NCBI GenBank assembly: GCA_036384915.1
Contig: DASVLJ010000071.1
Span: 124,001-188,000, forward strand
Origin: PKWO01 sp036384915
GTDB lineage: Bacteria > Pseudomonadota > Gammaproteobacteria > Burkholderiales > Burkholderiaceae_D
DNA length: 64,000 nucleotides
Direction of reading: 5' to 3'
Shown here: positions 7,749 to 16,280 of the stretch, piece after piece
Layout: every line of letters starts with the position of its first letter
Position numbering within the stretch: the stretch's first letter is position 1
Position numbers and translations under genes: made by a program
The notes under the pieces: model-generated
What the model was told of the DNA's origin: nothing
Seen by the model: only the letters and a program-made list of their open reading frames with translations
Databases searched by the model: none

Positions 7749-8411
7749 TCAGTGGCGTGTCTTCAACTGCTGATCGACCAGTTCATCCATTACCTTCAGC
7801 ATCAAGGTGCCGGCCGCATGTTCGTTGTAGGAGCTGCCCATGCGCGCGCCGACGATAGAGGGCGAGGTCACATATTTGCCGTCAATGACGATATCGGGCC
7901 AGGAACTGACTTGGTAGCTTTGCATCATCTGGATCGCACGCTGGACCTTGGTCTGCACTGCGAACGAGTTGTAGAACGAGCTGAATTTCGCCTTGTCGAT
8001 CCCCAGCTTGACCGCCAGATCGATGGCATCTTCGTCGGTATTCACGCGGACATGTTGCACGTGCATGGCGTTGAAGACAGCGGCATGGTATTCATCCACC
8101 TTGCCCATGGCTTCGAGCGCGTAATACAGCTTTTGCTGCGCCATCGGTTCGCCGTTGGCGGAGACGTGCACGCGCTTGAAGACGATCTTGTCGGCGCGGG
8201 CCTTGACCCATGCGCTCAGTTCCGGGTCCAGCGCATTGCAATGCGGGCAGTAATAGGCAAAAAATTCGATAACTTCGACTTTCTTGCCCGGTTCGGCCGG
8301 CTGTGCCGGGGAGAGCAGGGTATAGTCCTGGCCCTGGACCAGGGCGGCTTGGCTCGGAGCGGCGAAGCAAAGTGCGGTCAGTGCGGCCAGCAGGAAACGA
8401 AAAATGCGCAT
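7749..8411 (-). CDS. dsbA: Periplasmic thiol:disulfide oxidoreductase DsbA
   Basis: 220 residues. A signal peptide (about 1-22) precedes a thioredoxin fold with C55-P-H-C58, the DsbA active site, and the cis-proline loop (SSWPDIVIDGKY). It introduces disulfide bonds into exported proteins. The ATG has AAGGAT before it. It lies downstream of envZ on the same strand with an 83-base gap, and no DsbB gene is nearby. The length and loop match betaproteobacterial DsbA proteins. Confidence 0.95.
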   Translation of the reverse strand: MRIFRFLLAALTALCFAAPSQAALVQGQDYTLLSPAQPAEPGKKVEVIEFFAYYCPHCNALDPELSAWVKARADKIVFKRVHVSANGEPMAQQKLYYALEAMGKVDEYHAAVFNAMHVQHVRVNTDEDAIDLAVKLGIDKAKFSSFYNSFAVQTKVQRAIQMMQSYQVSSWPDIVIDGKYVTSPSIVGARMGSSYNEHAAGTLMLKVMDELVDQQLKTRH

Positions 8412-8494
8412 TGCAGATCCTTGTTTTATTAGAGAGTGACGACCAGGGTGGATGAAAGCGACAATTGAACAATTATTTTGGCGACTATTGTAAT

Positions 8495-9826
8495 TCAGAT
8501 TCTTGGAATACCGATCTCGACGACGAAACCGCCGCTGCTGCGGTTACGCACACGCATCTTCCCTCCGTGGCGGCGCACCACGCGATCGACAATAGCCAAT
8601 CCCAGCCCGGCGCCGTTGGCCTGTCCCCGCGCTGAATCGAGGCGAGTGAACGGCCGCAGCAGGCGGTCGATTTCGGAATCCGGCACCCCGCTGCCGTGGT
8701 CGGCCACTTTGATGATCGCATTATCTCCATTGACATGGCACAACACATCTAGTTCCGTAGCCTCGGCCCCCGGCGTCTTGCCGTAGCGGCGCGCGTTTTC
8801 CATCAGGTTATTGAACACACGCCGCAAGTCGGTTTCGTGGCCCGATACCCGCACGCCTTCGGAAATGTCGGCTTTGATGTTCAAGCCCGGCACGCGGCCG
8901 GCCGCCCTGACGCATTCGTGCAGGAGAGCACTGAGGTCGACCGGGGCGAAACTGCTATTGTCCGAAGGTTTGGCGTAGTCGAGGAATTGGCCGATGATGG
9001 CATCCATCTGATTCAGGTCGGATTGCATGCCTTGCCGGGCCTCGTCCGACAGGTTGGCCATTTCCAGTTCAAGCTGCATGCGCGCCAGCGGCGTGCGTAA
9101 ATCATGCGAGATGCCGGCCAGGACCAGGGCGCGGTCCGATTCGACCTGGGCCAGATCGGCCACCATTTGGTTGAAGCTGCGATAGGTGCTGCGTATTTCC
9201 TCGGCCCCCGTTTCCGGCAGCGGTTCCGGTGTCTTGCCCTTGGCCAGCTTTTGCGTCGCAGCATTGAGGCGGCTCAGGGGTTGATTGATCAGACGGGTGA
9301 TGAAGACTGCGCCCAGCATGGAAATCACCAGGGTCAGGCCTGCCCAGCCGACCCACTGAATGCCCGAAGTATGTTCCACGCGCTGGCGTTCCAGGCCAAG
9401 CCAGTACGGATCGCCTTCCATGACAAAGCTGATCCAGAAGCCTTCATGACCGTTGATGTCGCCGGCGAAGCGCGTTTGTGCACCCATCTTGGTGCGGATT
9501 GCCGCCTCGACTTCCTGGATAGTTTCGGTTTCCGGCGGCGGCCGCACTTCGTCATTGTCTTCCAGCGGCAGGATCTTGACGCCTTCGCTGTCCTTCAGAT
9601 CCATCAGCAGTTCCCGGCGCAGCTCGGGGTCGGAATTGGCCAGTGCAGTGCGGGTCAGAGTGATGATGGAGACGATCTGGGCCGCCAACTGACGCGCACG
9701 CGGCGTGCGTTCGACGATGCTGATGCTTGAAATCCAGACCGCCATGCTGACCGTGATCAGGAAAGTCAGCAGGACAAAGGTGCGCCAGAACAGGCCGGAA
9801 GACAGCCAGGAAAGTCGCTTGAACAT
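8495..9826 (-). CDS. envZ: Sensor histidine kinase EnvZ-like
   Basis: 443 residues. Membrane helices lie at about 15-35 and 157-177, flanking a periplasmic domain of about 120 residues. A HAMP linker follows, then the phosphoacceptor H241 in GISHDLRTPLARM, the N box (NNLMENARRYG), G1 (DHGSGVP) and G2 (GAGLGLAIV). The gene starts eight bases after the ompR stop, so it is the partner kinase. In enterobacteria EnvZ responds to osmolarity; here the stimulus is not known, and the periplasmic domain is larger than the minimum needed. Confidence 0.92.
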   Translation of the reverse strand: MFKRLSWLSSGLFWRTFVLLTFLITVSMAVWISSISIVERTPRARQLAAQIVSIITLTRTALANSDPELRRELLMDLKDSEGVKILPLEDNDEVRPPPETETIQEVEAAIRTKMGAQTRFAGDINGHEGFWISFVMEGDPYWLGLERQRVEHTSGIQWVGWAGLTLVISMLGAVFITRLINQPLSRLNAATQKLAKGKTPEPLPETGAEEIRSTYRSFNQMVADLAQVESDRALVLAGISHDLRTPLARMQLELEMANLSDEARQGMQSDLNQMDAIIGQFLDYAKPSDNSSFAPVDLSALLHECVRAAGRVPGLNIKADISEGVRVSGHETDLRRVFNNLMENARRYGKTPGAEATELDVLCHVNGDNAIIKVADHGSGVPDSEIDRLLRPFTRLDSARGQANGAGLGLAIVDRVVRRHGGKMRVRNRSSGGFVVEIGIPRI

Positions 9827-9834
9827 AATGCGCT

Positions 9835-10599
9835 TTAGCGCGGTTGGCCTTCAGGAATGAAGACGTAGCCGAGGCCCCAGACGGTCTGGATGTACAAGGG
9901 ATTGGAAGGGTCGGGCTCGATGAGCTTGCGCAGCCGGGAAATCTGTACGTCGAGGCTGCGGTCGAAGACTTCGTATTCGCGCCCGCGTGCGAGTTCCATC
10001 AGCTTTTCTCGCGATAGCGGCTGGCGCGCATGGCGGGCGAAAACCTTCAGCACGGAGAATTCGCCGGTGGTCAGGGCGATGGTCTGGCCGGCTTTTTTCA
10101 AGGTGCGCGTACCGAGGTCGAGTACGAAATTGCCGAATTCGAAAGTCTGTGGCGTTTCCGAGGGGGCGCCGGGGATTTCATCGGGGCCGACACGGCGCAG
10201 GATAGCGCCGATGCGCGCCACCAGTTCACGCGGATTGAAGGGCTTGGGCAGGTAATCGTCCGCGCCCATTTCAAGACCGACGATACGATCGACGTCTTCG
10301 CCTTTGGCGGTCAGCATGATGATGGGGGTCTTGTCGCCGGCACCGCGCAGGCGGCGGCAGATCGAGAGGCCGTCTTCGCCGGGCAGCATCAGGTCCAGCA
10401 CGAGCAGGTCGTAGCGTTCGCGCAGCCAGAGCTTGTTCATGGCTTGCGCGTTTTCGGCAGTGACCACATTGAAGCCTTGTTCGGACAGATAGCGCCGCAG
10501 CAGATCGCGCAGACGTAAATCGTCGTCGACGACCAGGATTTTGGCTTGGGGCGTACCGGTTGCCGTCGCGGAATCGGAACTGATATTTGTCATATTCAT
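9835..10599 (-). CDS. ompR: OmpR-family response regulator
   Basis: 254 residues. The receiver domain has the acidic pocket (VVDDD) and phosphoacceptor D69 (LVLDLMLPG), with the conserved lysine in LPKPFNPRE. The C-terminal winged helix ends with DVQISRLRKLIEPDPSNP and VWGLGYVF, typical of OmpR/PhoB. ATG 10599 is used; a second ATG lies two codons in. It is followed eight bases later by envZ. A tandem repeat upstream (10653-10681) may be its own binding site, which would mean autoregulation. Confidence 0.94.
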   Translation of the reverse strand: MNMTNISSDSATATGTPQAKILVVDDDLRLRDLLRRYLSEQGFNVVTAENAQAMNKLWLRERYDLLVLDLMLPGEDGLSICRRLRGAGDKTPIIMLTAKGEDVDRIVGLEMGADDYLPKPFNPRELVARIGAILRRVGPDEIPGAPSETPQTFEFGNFVLDLGTRTLKKAGQTIALTTGEFSVLKVFARHARQPLSREKLMELARGREYEVFDRSLDVQISRLRKLIEPDPSNPLYIQTVWGLGYVFIPEGQPR

Positions 10600-10652
10600 G
10601 GCGCTATGGTAACTTCAGATTGGGCGCAAGAGAAAGTCCGTGCACTGGGGCA

Positions 10653-10681
10653 TTACAAACTGTTACAAACTTTACCCAATC
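10653..10681. promoter_or_regulatory. Tandem 10-bp repeat, candidate OmpR binding site
   Basis: TTACAAACTG (10653) is followed at exactly 10 bases by TTACAAACTT (10663), and a weaker TTACCCAATC starts at 10672. OmpR-type regulators bind head-to-tail to half sites one helical turn apart, often with a GTTACA-like core. The repeat lies between ompR and the divergent small secreted protein gene, so it could control both. Confidence 0.5.
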
Positions 10682-10797
10682 CGGATTCTAGCCCACTGGG
10701 AAGGCGCATACACTCTAGCTATGGAACTTGGTTTGTTTGCGGATAGTGCCTGATGGGCAGTTTATCCGCTTGGGCTATGCAAAGACGGATTTTTTCA

Positions 10798-11232
10798 ATG
10801 AAGAAGGGCGTGGTTCTGCTTGTCTTGGGATTGATGTCGTGGACGGTGGCAGGGAGTGCCCTTGCCGGACCGTTCGGACGGTTCCAGCGCGCGGCGCGGC
10901 CTTCTCAGTCGCAGCGTATCATGCCGCGCGGTGGTATGAGCGGCCCCGAGGACGGTGTAGACAATCGCGAAAAGGACCGTGGTGGGGACCGAGGCGATCG
11001 CGGCGACAGGAATAACGCCGGCGTGCAACAGGCTGCGCTCCGCGGTGAAGCGCAGCGCAATGCTGAACGCAATCCCGAACCCGGCCCCGGTGGCATACAG
11101 CAAATGCCGGCGATGCCCGGTGGCCGCGCCGGTGCACGCATGTCGCTAGAGGAAAGACAAAAGCTGCGCCGTCAGATCAACGAAGCCGGACGCTCACTTT
11201 ATATGCCACCTGCCCCGACCGGCAATAAATAG
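10798..11232 (+). CDS. Small secreted Arg/Gly-rich protein of unknown function
   Basis: 144 residues. A clear Sec signal peptide (MKKGVVLLVLGLMSWTVAGSALA) is the reason for choosing ATG 10798 over the in-frame ATG at 10753; neither has a strong ribosome site. The mature part is low complexity, rich in Arg, Gly, Asp and Pro, with a repeated RGD pattern near the middle, and ends in a short charged helix (SLEERQKLRRQI). I do not recognise a family. It is divergent from ompR and may be under OmpR control through the repeat between them. Confidence 0.65.
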   Translation: MKKGVVLLVLGLMSWTVAGSALAGPFGRFQRAARPSQSQRIMPRGGMSGPEDGVDNREKDRGGDRGDRGDRNNAGVQQAALRGEAQRNAERNPEPGPGGIQQMPAMPGGRAGARMSLEERQKLRRQINEAGRSLYMPPAPTGNK

Positions 11233-11242
11233 GCCGGAATTG

Positions 11243-11758
11243 CTATTTTCGGATACCGGCCTCGCCCGGCAGCAAGGCATAGGGCGGCGTGGTGTCGCCC
11301 GGCTTGCGCACCTGCACGATCACGCGCTCAACATCAGGCAGTGCTTTAAGCAATGCTTCAAGCCTCTTTGCCTGCTCCGGTGCCGCTACGCAGCCCTCCA
11401 CCATAATGAAACGCCGCTGCACGGTGATCCATAGGCTCGTGTCACGAAAATCCGGTGTGCCGGAAAAGGTTTTTTCCACCGCCTTGCCGATGCCGGCGTC
11501 GTACCAATAGGCGTTGGCGCGGTCGCATTTACCCTCCAGCCAGCAACTCGTTCCACGTTCCACGCGGTAATGTGCTTCGTCGTTGCGTCTGGATTGCGGC
11601 AATAGCGGGCCCAGAGGCGCCGGGCAATCAGCCACGCCATTGCGCACCTGGAAAAACGGATCGTTGAACCAGTTCTTCAAGTCCTCCGTCCCAGCCGAGG
11701 AAGTTGCCGACAGCAGCAGGGTGGCCAGCATGGCGGGACGCATGATTTTTCCGTTCAT
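11243..11758 (-). CDS. Exported BON-domain-like protein
   Basis: 171 residues with an N-terminal signal (MRPAMLATLLLSATSSAG). The C-terminal half (about 95-155) reads like a BON domain: a strand pattern ITVQRRFIMVEGCV followed by a helix and PDVERVIVQV. The middle has several cysteines (DCPAP, TSCWLEGKC) that could form disulfides. BON domains bind lipid surfaces or partner proteins in the periplasm. The start overlaps the stop of the upstream DUF2520 gene by four bases. It converges with the Arg/Gly-rich gene with only ten bases between. The family call is moderate. Confidence 0.6.
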   Translation of the reverse strand: MNGKIMRPAMLATLLLSATSSAGTEDLKNWFNDPFFQVRNGVADCPAPLGPLLPQSRRNDEAHYRVERGTSCWLEGKCDRANAYWYDAGIGKAVEKTFSGTPDFRDTSLWITVQRRFIMVEGCVAAPEQAKRLEALLKALPDVERVIVQVRKPGDTTPPYALLPGEAGIRK

Positions 11759-12579
11759 TTCCGGCGCCGGGCAAGTTCCGCAGTCAGATGCGCGAAATGG
11801 CGATATAGTTCGCCGATCTCAGGGCTGAGGGCGTCGAGCGCCGCTTGCTGCCGCGCTACAGTCTCCATGTCGCCCCGCGCGATCGGGCCGGTCAATGCGG
11901 CTTCGGGGCCGGCTCGCAACACATTTTCCAGGGTCCCGCGCGTCAGCGGCGCCAGCATGGCAAGCGCGGAGTCTGGATCGATACCCGCGTCGACATAGAG
12001 TGTGCGGGCTGTATCGAGCAAGGTGACGAGATAATTCGAGGCGACGACGGCAGCGCTGTGGTACAGAACCTTGCGTTCGCCGTCAATGGGGACGGTCACG
12101 GCACCGATGGACTGGAACAGGGGCAGAAGCACATCCAGGGCACGCAAATCGCCTTCGACTCCACAGAACGTGCCGCCAAATTGTTCAACGACCGCTTCCG
12201 GCATGGCAAAGCTCTTGATCGGATGGATGCTCGCGACGGCGGCGCCGCGCTCGCGCGCCGCTTGCAAGCAGCTGGAATCGAGCGCCCCGCTGCAGTGAAA
12301 TACGATCGTGGTCTCATCGAGCAGGCCGGTTGCGGCTAATCTGGCGCAGGTTGGCGCAATGCCGCCGTCCGGCGTGCCGATCAGGAAGACCTTGCTTTTT
12401 TTTAGCGATTCAAACGAGGCGGCCGCGCGTCCGGCACCGATAAAGGCGACGGCGCCTTCCGCGCTCGTAGGCGTTCGGTTCAGCACGTCGGTGAGGTGCG
12501 CCGTGCCGCTCTGCGACCAGAGACGGCCCAAACTGCGTCCGAGCTTGCCGCAGCCGATGATGCTGATGGAGGGGCGCAA
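11755..12579 (-). CDS. Rossmann-fold / DUF2520 protein
   Basis: 274 residues. The N-terminus has a dinucleotide-binding motif (IIGCGKLGRSLGRLW) as in F420/NADP-dependent reductases, and the GTPDGGI and HCSGALDS motifs that follow are typical of the Rossmann-like plus DUF2520 family. The C-terminal half is helical, like the dimerisation part of 6-phosphogluconate dehydrogenase-type enzymes. The substrate is unknown. It overlaps the downstream BON-like gene by four bases and lies five bases after the 12585-13028 gene, so the three form one operon. Confidence 0.75.
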   Translation of the reverse strand: MRPSISIIGCGKLGRSLGRLWSQSGTAHLTDVLNRTPTSAEGAVAFIGAGRAAASFESLKKSKVFLIGTPDGGIAPTCARLAATGLLDETTIVFHCSGALDSSCLQAARERGAAVASIHPIKSFAMPEAVVEQFGGTFCGVEGDLRALDVLLPLFQSIGAVTVPIDGERKVLYHSAAVVASNYLVTLLDTARTLYVDAGIDPDSALAMLAPLTRGTLENVLRAGPEAALTGPIARGDMETVARQQAALDALSPEIGELYRHFAHLTAELARRRK

Positions 12580-12584
12580 AGAGC

Positions 12585-13028
12585 TCAGGCGCTATATTGC
12601 ATCACGCTCGAATTGGCGCCCAGGGGCGGCAAATGAGCGTGCAGCGGTGCAGCGCGGAATTCGCCGATCTTGCTCGCGACAAATTCGATGATGTCGGCGG
12701 GCAGGTTGGCACTATGTTCGCGGAATAGTTTTTCCACACGGTCGTTATTGAAACCGCCTTCGTTGACCATCAAGGGCGTGGCCTTGTAGCGCCCGTTGCC
12801 GTGTTCGCCATCGTCGACAGCGGTGTGGGAGAAACCGGTAGCGGGTTTCCAGGTGAAGGCACGCTCGGCGCGGCGGCGCCCCTTGTCGTAGCAGAGCTGA
12901 AGCTGCTTCGGTTGCTCAGACTCGTCGATCCACACGATCAAATCCATGGTCTCGGACGTGAACCATCGGCGACGCAGTTCACCGGCGACCTGTCTGACAT
13001 CTCGGATTTCTCTGAGCGCGTTGATCAT
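12585..13028 (-). CDS. Conserved-looking protein of unknown function
   Basis: 147 residues, soluble, with no signal, membrane helix or motif I recognise. The protein-like composition, the lack of long competing frames, and the tight spacing (five bases) to the DUF2520 gene support it as real. The mid-region (MDLIVWIDESEQPKQLQLCY) suggests a small alpha/beta domain. It has no visible ribosome site, and a possible promoter places the transcript start almost at the ATG. Confidence 0.65.
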   Translation of the reverse strand: MINALREIRDVRQVAGELRRRWFTSETMDLIVWIDESEQPKQLQLCYDKGRRRAERAFTWKPATGFSHTAVDDGEHGNGRYKATPLMVNEGGFNNDRVEKLFREHSANLPADIIEFVASKIGEFRAAPLHAHLPPLGANSSVMQYSA

Positions 13029-13036
13029 TTGACTTC

Positions 13037-13065
13037 AGTGTAATGACAGCTTGTCCGACACACAA
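13037..13065 (-). promoter_or_regulatory. Candidate sigma-70 promoter giving a near-leaderless transcript
   Basis: On the minus strand TTGTGT (13065-13060) and TACACT (13042-13037) are 17 bases apart. The expected start point falls within a few bases of the ATG at 13028, and no ribosome site precedes that ATG. Found by eye in an AT-rich gap, so only modest support. Confidence 0.35.
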
Positions 13066-13245
13066 CCTAAAGACGTTATTGTTACCACTATATTTTCGAT
13101 TGCAAGACGCTCGGTACGTTTAACTTGCGGTAATTATTGAAATTAACAAAAAGCAACATTGCTGACGACAAGTTTATGACGAATTGTGACTGCGGTCAAT
13201 TGCCAAGCATAAATCGATGCACTTTGGCAAGTGGGTTCTTATTCG

Positions 13246-14334
13246 TTAGTCAATAAACTTGATCGATGGAGAAGTTTGCCACATTTCTCCCTCAGATGGA
13301 TGGATAATTTTGCGGGCCAGCCGGCGGAACTGGAAATGAGGATGGCTTAGCGCTTCATCCATGCGTAGTACCGGCGTGACGCAGCAATCGGCATCGGCAA
13401 ACTTGCCGGTCCACCAAGCCAGATCATGCGAGGCAAATAGAGCCGCCAATTCCGCCTTGACCGCCAGGGCGTCGGCGCCGCCGATTTCCTGTCCCCTGGA
13501 CCAATGGCGCTCGATCAGATCGGGGCGCTCGAGCACCTTGCAGCAGCTTTCCCAGAATTTATATTCAAGCGCGCCGACCGCCATGTAGCGGCCGTCGCTG
13601 GTGGCATACAGGTTGTAGCAGGGTACGCCGCCGGTCAGCAGATCGAGCCCGGGTTCCGCAGGGTGGCCGCGATGGTTCACTGCCACCAGCGGCATGATGT
13701 TGTGAGCAAACACGCAATCGGTCATGGCCACATCGACATGGCGGCCTTGCCGGTTCAGCTTGGCGCCAACCAAGGCTGCCAGTATGCCTTGCACCGCACT
13801 TTGCGCACCGCCAAGCAAATCGCCGATCTGCAGATTCGGCAAGGCCGGCGCGGAGCCGGCCACGGCGTTCTGTTCGAGCATGCCGGCATAGCCGGCGTAA
13901 TTGATGTCGTGGCCCGCCATTTGCGCCAGCGGCCCCGATTGCCCGTAGCCGGAAATCGAGCACTGTACCAGCGCCGGATTGCGCGCCTTGAGCACGGCCC
14001 AGCCCAGGCCCAGCCTGTCCATCACACCGGGCCGGAAGCTTTCCATCACCACGTCGGCTTGCTCGACCATGGCGAGGAAACGCTCGCGTTGATCAGGCTG
14101 CTTGAGGTCGAGCCGCAGGAATTGCTTGCCGCGGTTGACGGCGGCGAAAAACAGCGAGACTTCGTTCCTGACCGGGCCGATGCTGCGCGCATAGTCTCCC
14201 AGGCCTGGATCTTCGATCTTGAGCACCTCGGCACCCATGTCGGCCAGATGCATGGCTGCCACCGGCCCGGGCAGCAAACGTGTCAGATCGAGGACGCGTA
14301 TGCCTTGCAGGGGGAGGGCGGCGCTGTCGGTCAT
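13246..14334 (-). CDS. CaiB/BaiF-family (family III) CoA transferase
   Basis: 362 residues. The N-terminus (LPLQGIRVLDLTRLLPGPVA) and KIEDPGLGDYARSIGP match family III CoA transferases, which move CoA between acyl acids through an aspartyl intermediate. GYGQSGPLAQMAGHDINYAGYAG carries the expected conserved block with the catalytic Asp. ATG 14334 overlaps the ABC-F stop by four bases and gives the normal N-terminus; a longer frame adds non-conserved residues. The substrate is unknown: members include racemases and formyl- or succinyl-CoA transferases. It is the last gene of the leftward dap operon. Confidence 0.88.
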   Translation of the reverse strand: MTDSAALPLQGIRVLDLTRLLPGPVAAMHLADMGAEVLKIEDPGLGDYARSIGPVRNEVSLFFAAVNRGKQFLRLDLKQPDQRERFLAMVEQADVVMESFRPGVMDRLGLGWAVLKARNPALVQCSISGYGQSGPLAQMAGHDINYAGYAGMLEQNAVAGSAPALPNLQIGDLLGGAQSAVQGILAALVGAKLNRQGRHVDVAMTDCVFAHNIMPLVAVNHRGHPAEPGLDLLTGGVPCYNLYATSDGRYMAVGALEYKFWESCCKVLERPDLIERHWSRGQEIGGADALAVKAELAALFASHDLAWWTGKFADADCCVTPVLRMDEALSHPHFQFRRLARKIIHPSEGEMWQTSPSIKFID

Positions 14335-16280
14335 AGCTGTTCCAAGGCTTCCTGTTTTTCCAGCCATTCCGCTTCGAGCTGTTCCAGTTCCTTGGCGCAA
14401 TAGGCTTGATCGGTCAAAAGCGTCTTGAGCTCTTCCTTGTTGGCCGCATCGTAGATCGCCGGGTCGGCCATGCGGGCATCGACGGCAGCTTTCTTGTCAT
14501 TGAGCTTGGCCATCTGCTCTTCCAGCCGCTTGATGCGCGATTCGATCGGTTTTCTCAGGGCTGACAGACGCTGCCGCTCCTCGGCTTCCTGGCGCTTCTG
14601 CTCACGCCGGTCGACGGCCGGCGCGACGGGTTCTTCTTTCTTAGCCGCAGGCAGCGCCACCGGTTCATCGCTTTTGGCCGCAAGCTTGGTTTTGAACAGC
14701 CAGTCGCGGTAGTCGTCGAGGTCGCCATCGAAAGGCTGCAGTTTGCCGTCGGCGACGATGATGAATTGGTCGGTGGTGGCGCGCAACAGATGGCGATCAT
14801 GCGATACCAGTACCAGCGTGCCTTCGAATTGCGCCAGCGCCATGGTCAAGGCCTCGCGCGTTTCGAGATCGAGGTGGTTGGTCGGTTCGTCCAGCAACAA
14901 GAGGTTGGGACGTTGCCACACGATCAACGCCAGTGCCAGGCGGGCCTTTTCTCCGCCGGAGAAAGGTGCGATCTTCGAGGTCGCCATCTCGCCGTTGAAG
15001 TTGAAGCTGCCGAGGAAATTGCGTAATTCCTGCTCGCGTACGGTCGGTGCGAGTCTGGTCATGTGCCAGAGCGGCGATTCGTCGTGACGCAGCATCTCGA
15101 CCTGGTGCTGGGCGAAATAGCCGACGGCCAGCCCTTTGCCGTAGCGCGAGTCGCCGGAAAGGGGCGCCAGTTCACCGGCAATCGTCTTGATCAGCGTGGA
15201 TTTGCCGGCGCCGTTGACGCCGAGCAAGCCGATGCGCTGGCCGTTTTGCAGCGAGAAATTGATGCGCGAGACAATGGTTTTGCTTTGTTCGTCGCCAAGG
15301 CGATAGCCGGCATCGACGTCTTCCATCACCAGCAGCGGATTGGGCGCATTGGCCGGCTCGCGGAACTCGAACGAGAACTCGGCGGCGGCGCGCAAGGGCG
15401 CCAGCTCTTCCATCTTGGCCAGCGCTTTCATGCGGCTTTGCGCCTGGCGTGCCTTGGTGGCCTTGGCCTTGAAGCGGTTGATGAAGGATTCCAGGTGGGC
15501 GCGCTGGCGGGCCTGCTTCTCTATCATGCCTGCAGCCAGTTCCAGTTGCGCGGCGCGCTGGCGCTCGAAAGCGGAATAGTTGCCGCTATAGCGTTTGAGC
15601 TTGCGTTCGTCGATATGGACGATCACGTTGACCACGCCATCGAGGAAGTCGCGGTCGTGCGAAATCACGATTAGCGTACCTGCATAGCGCTTGAGCCAGT
15701 CTTCGAGCCAGATGATCGCGTCGAGATCGAGGTGGTTGGTCGGTTCGTCGAGCAGCAGCAAGTCCGACGGACACATCAGCGCCTGCGCCAGGTTGAGGCG
15801 CATGCGCCAGCCGCCCGAAAAACTTGCCACGGGCTGCTCCATCTGCGCCATGGAAAAACCGAGTCCGAGCAGCAATTGCTCAGCGCGCGAGCGCACGGTG
15901 TAGGCGTCGGCATCGGCCAAAGCGCCATGCAGTTCGCCGATCCGGATGCCGTCATGCTGCGCTTCCGTCAAGGCTTCCTGCTCGGCCAGCTCGGCTTCCA
16001 GCCGACGCAGCCTGGCGTCGCCGTCGATGGCGTAGTCAATGGCGGTGCGCTCCAAAGGCGGCGTTTCCTGCGCCACGTAAGCCACGGCCCATTTGGCCGG
16101 AAAGTCGACGCTGCCGAGGTCGGCATGCAATTCATTGCGCAGTACGCCGAACAGGCTCGATTTGCCCGCGCCATTGGCGCCGATCAAGCCTATCTTGTCG
16201 CCGGGATTGAGGGTAAGGTCTGCATTCTCCAACAGCGGCTTGACGCCGCGTGTGAGAGAAACCTGCTGGAAACGGATCAT
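14331..16280 (-). CDS. ABC-F family ATPase (YheS-like)
   Basis: 649 residues with two ABC domains and no membrane segments. The first has GANGAGKSSLF, SFSGGWRMRLNLAQ and LLLLDEPTNHLDLD; the second has GVNGAGKSTLIK, FSGGEKARLALA and LLLLDEPTNHLDLE. The start (MIRFQQVSLTRGVKPLLENA) and the charged C-terminal coiled coil (about 550-649) fit YheS rather than EttA. ABC-F proteins act on the ribosome rather than in transport. It overlaps prmB upstream and the CoA transferase downstream by four bases each. Next to prmB, a role in translation fits. Confidence 0.9.
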   Translation of the reverse strand: MIRFQQVSLTRGVKPLLENADLTLNPGDKIGLIGANGAGKSSLFGVLRNELHADLGSVDFPAKWAVAYVAQETPPLERTAIDYAIDGDARLRRLEAELAEQEALTEAQHDGIRIGELHGALADADAYTVRSRAEQLLLGLGFSMAQMEQPVASFSGGWRMRLNLAQALMCPSDLLLLDEPTNHLDLDAIIWLEDWLKRYAGTLIVISHDRDFLDGVVNVIVHIDERKLKRYSGNYSAFERQRAAQLELAAGMIEKQARQRAHLESFINRFKAKATKARQAQSRMKALAKMEELAPLRAAAEFSFEFREPANAPNPLLVMEDVDAGYRLGDEQSKTIVSRINFSLQNGQRIGLLGVNGAGKSTLIKTIAGELAPLSGDSRYGKGLAVGYFAQHQVEMLRHDESPLWHMTRLAPTVREQELRNFLGSFNFNGEMATSKIAPFSGGEKARLALALIVWQRPNLLLLDEPTNHLDLETREALTMALAQFEGTLVLVSHDRHLLRATTDQFIIVADGKLQPFDGDLDDYRDWLFKTKLAAKSDEPVALPAAKKEEPVAPAVDRREQKRQEAEERQRLSALRKPIESRIKRLEEQMAKLNDKKAAVDARMADPAIYDAANKEELKTLLTDQAYCAKELEQLEAEWLEKQEALEQL

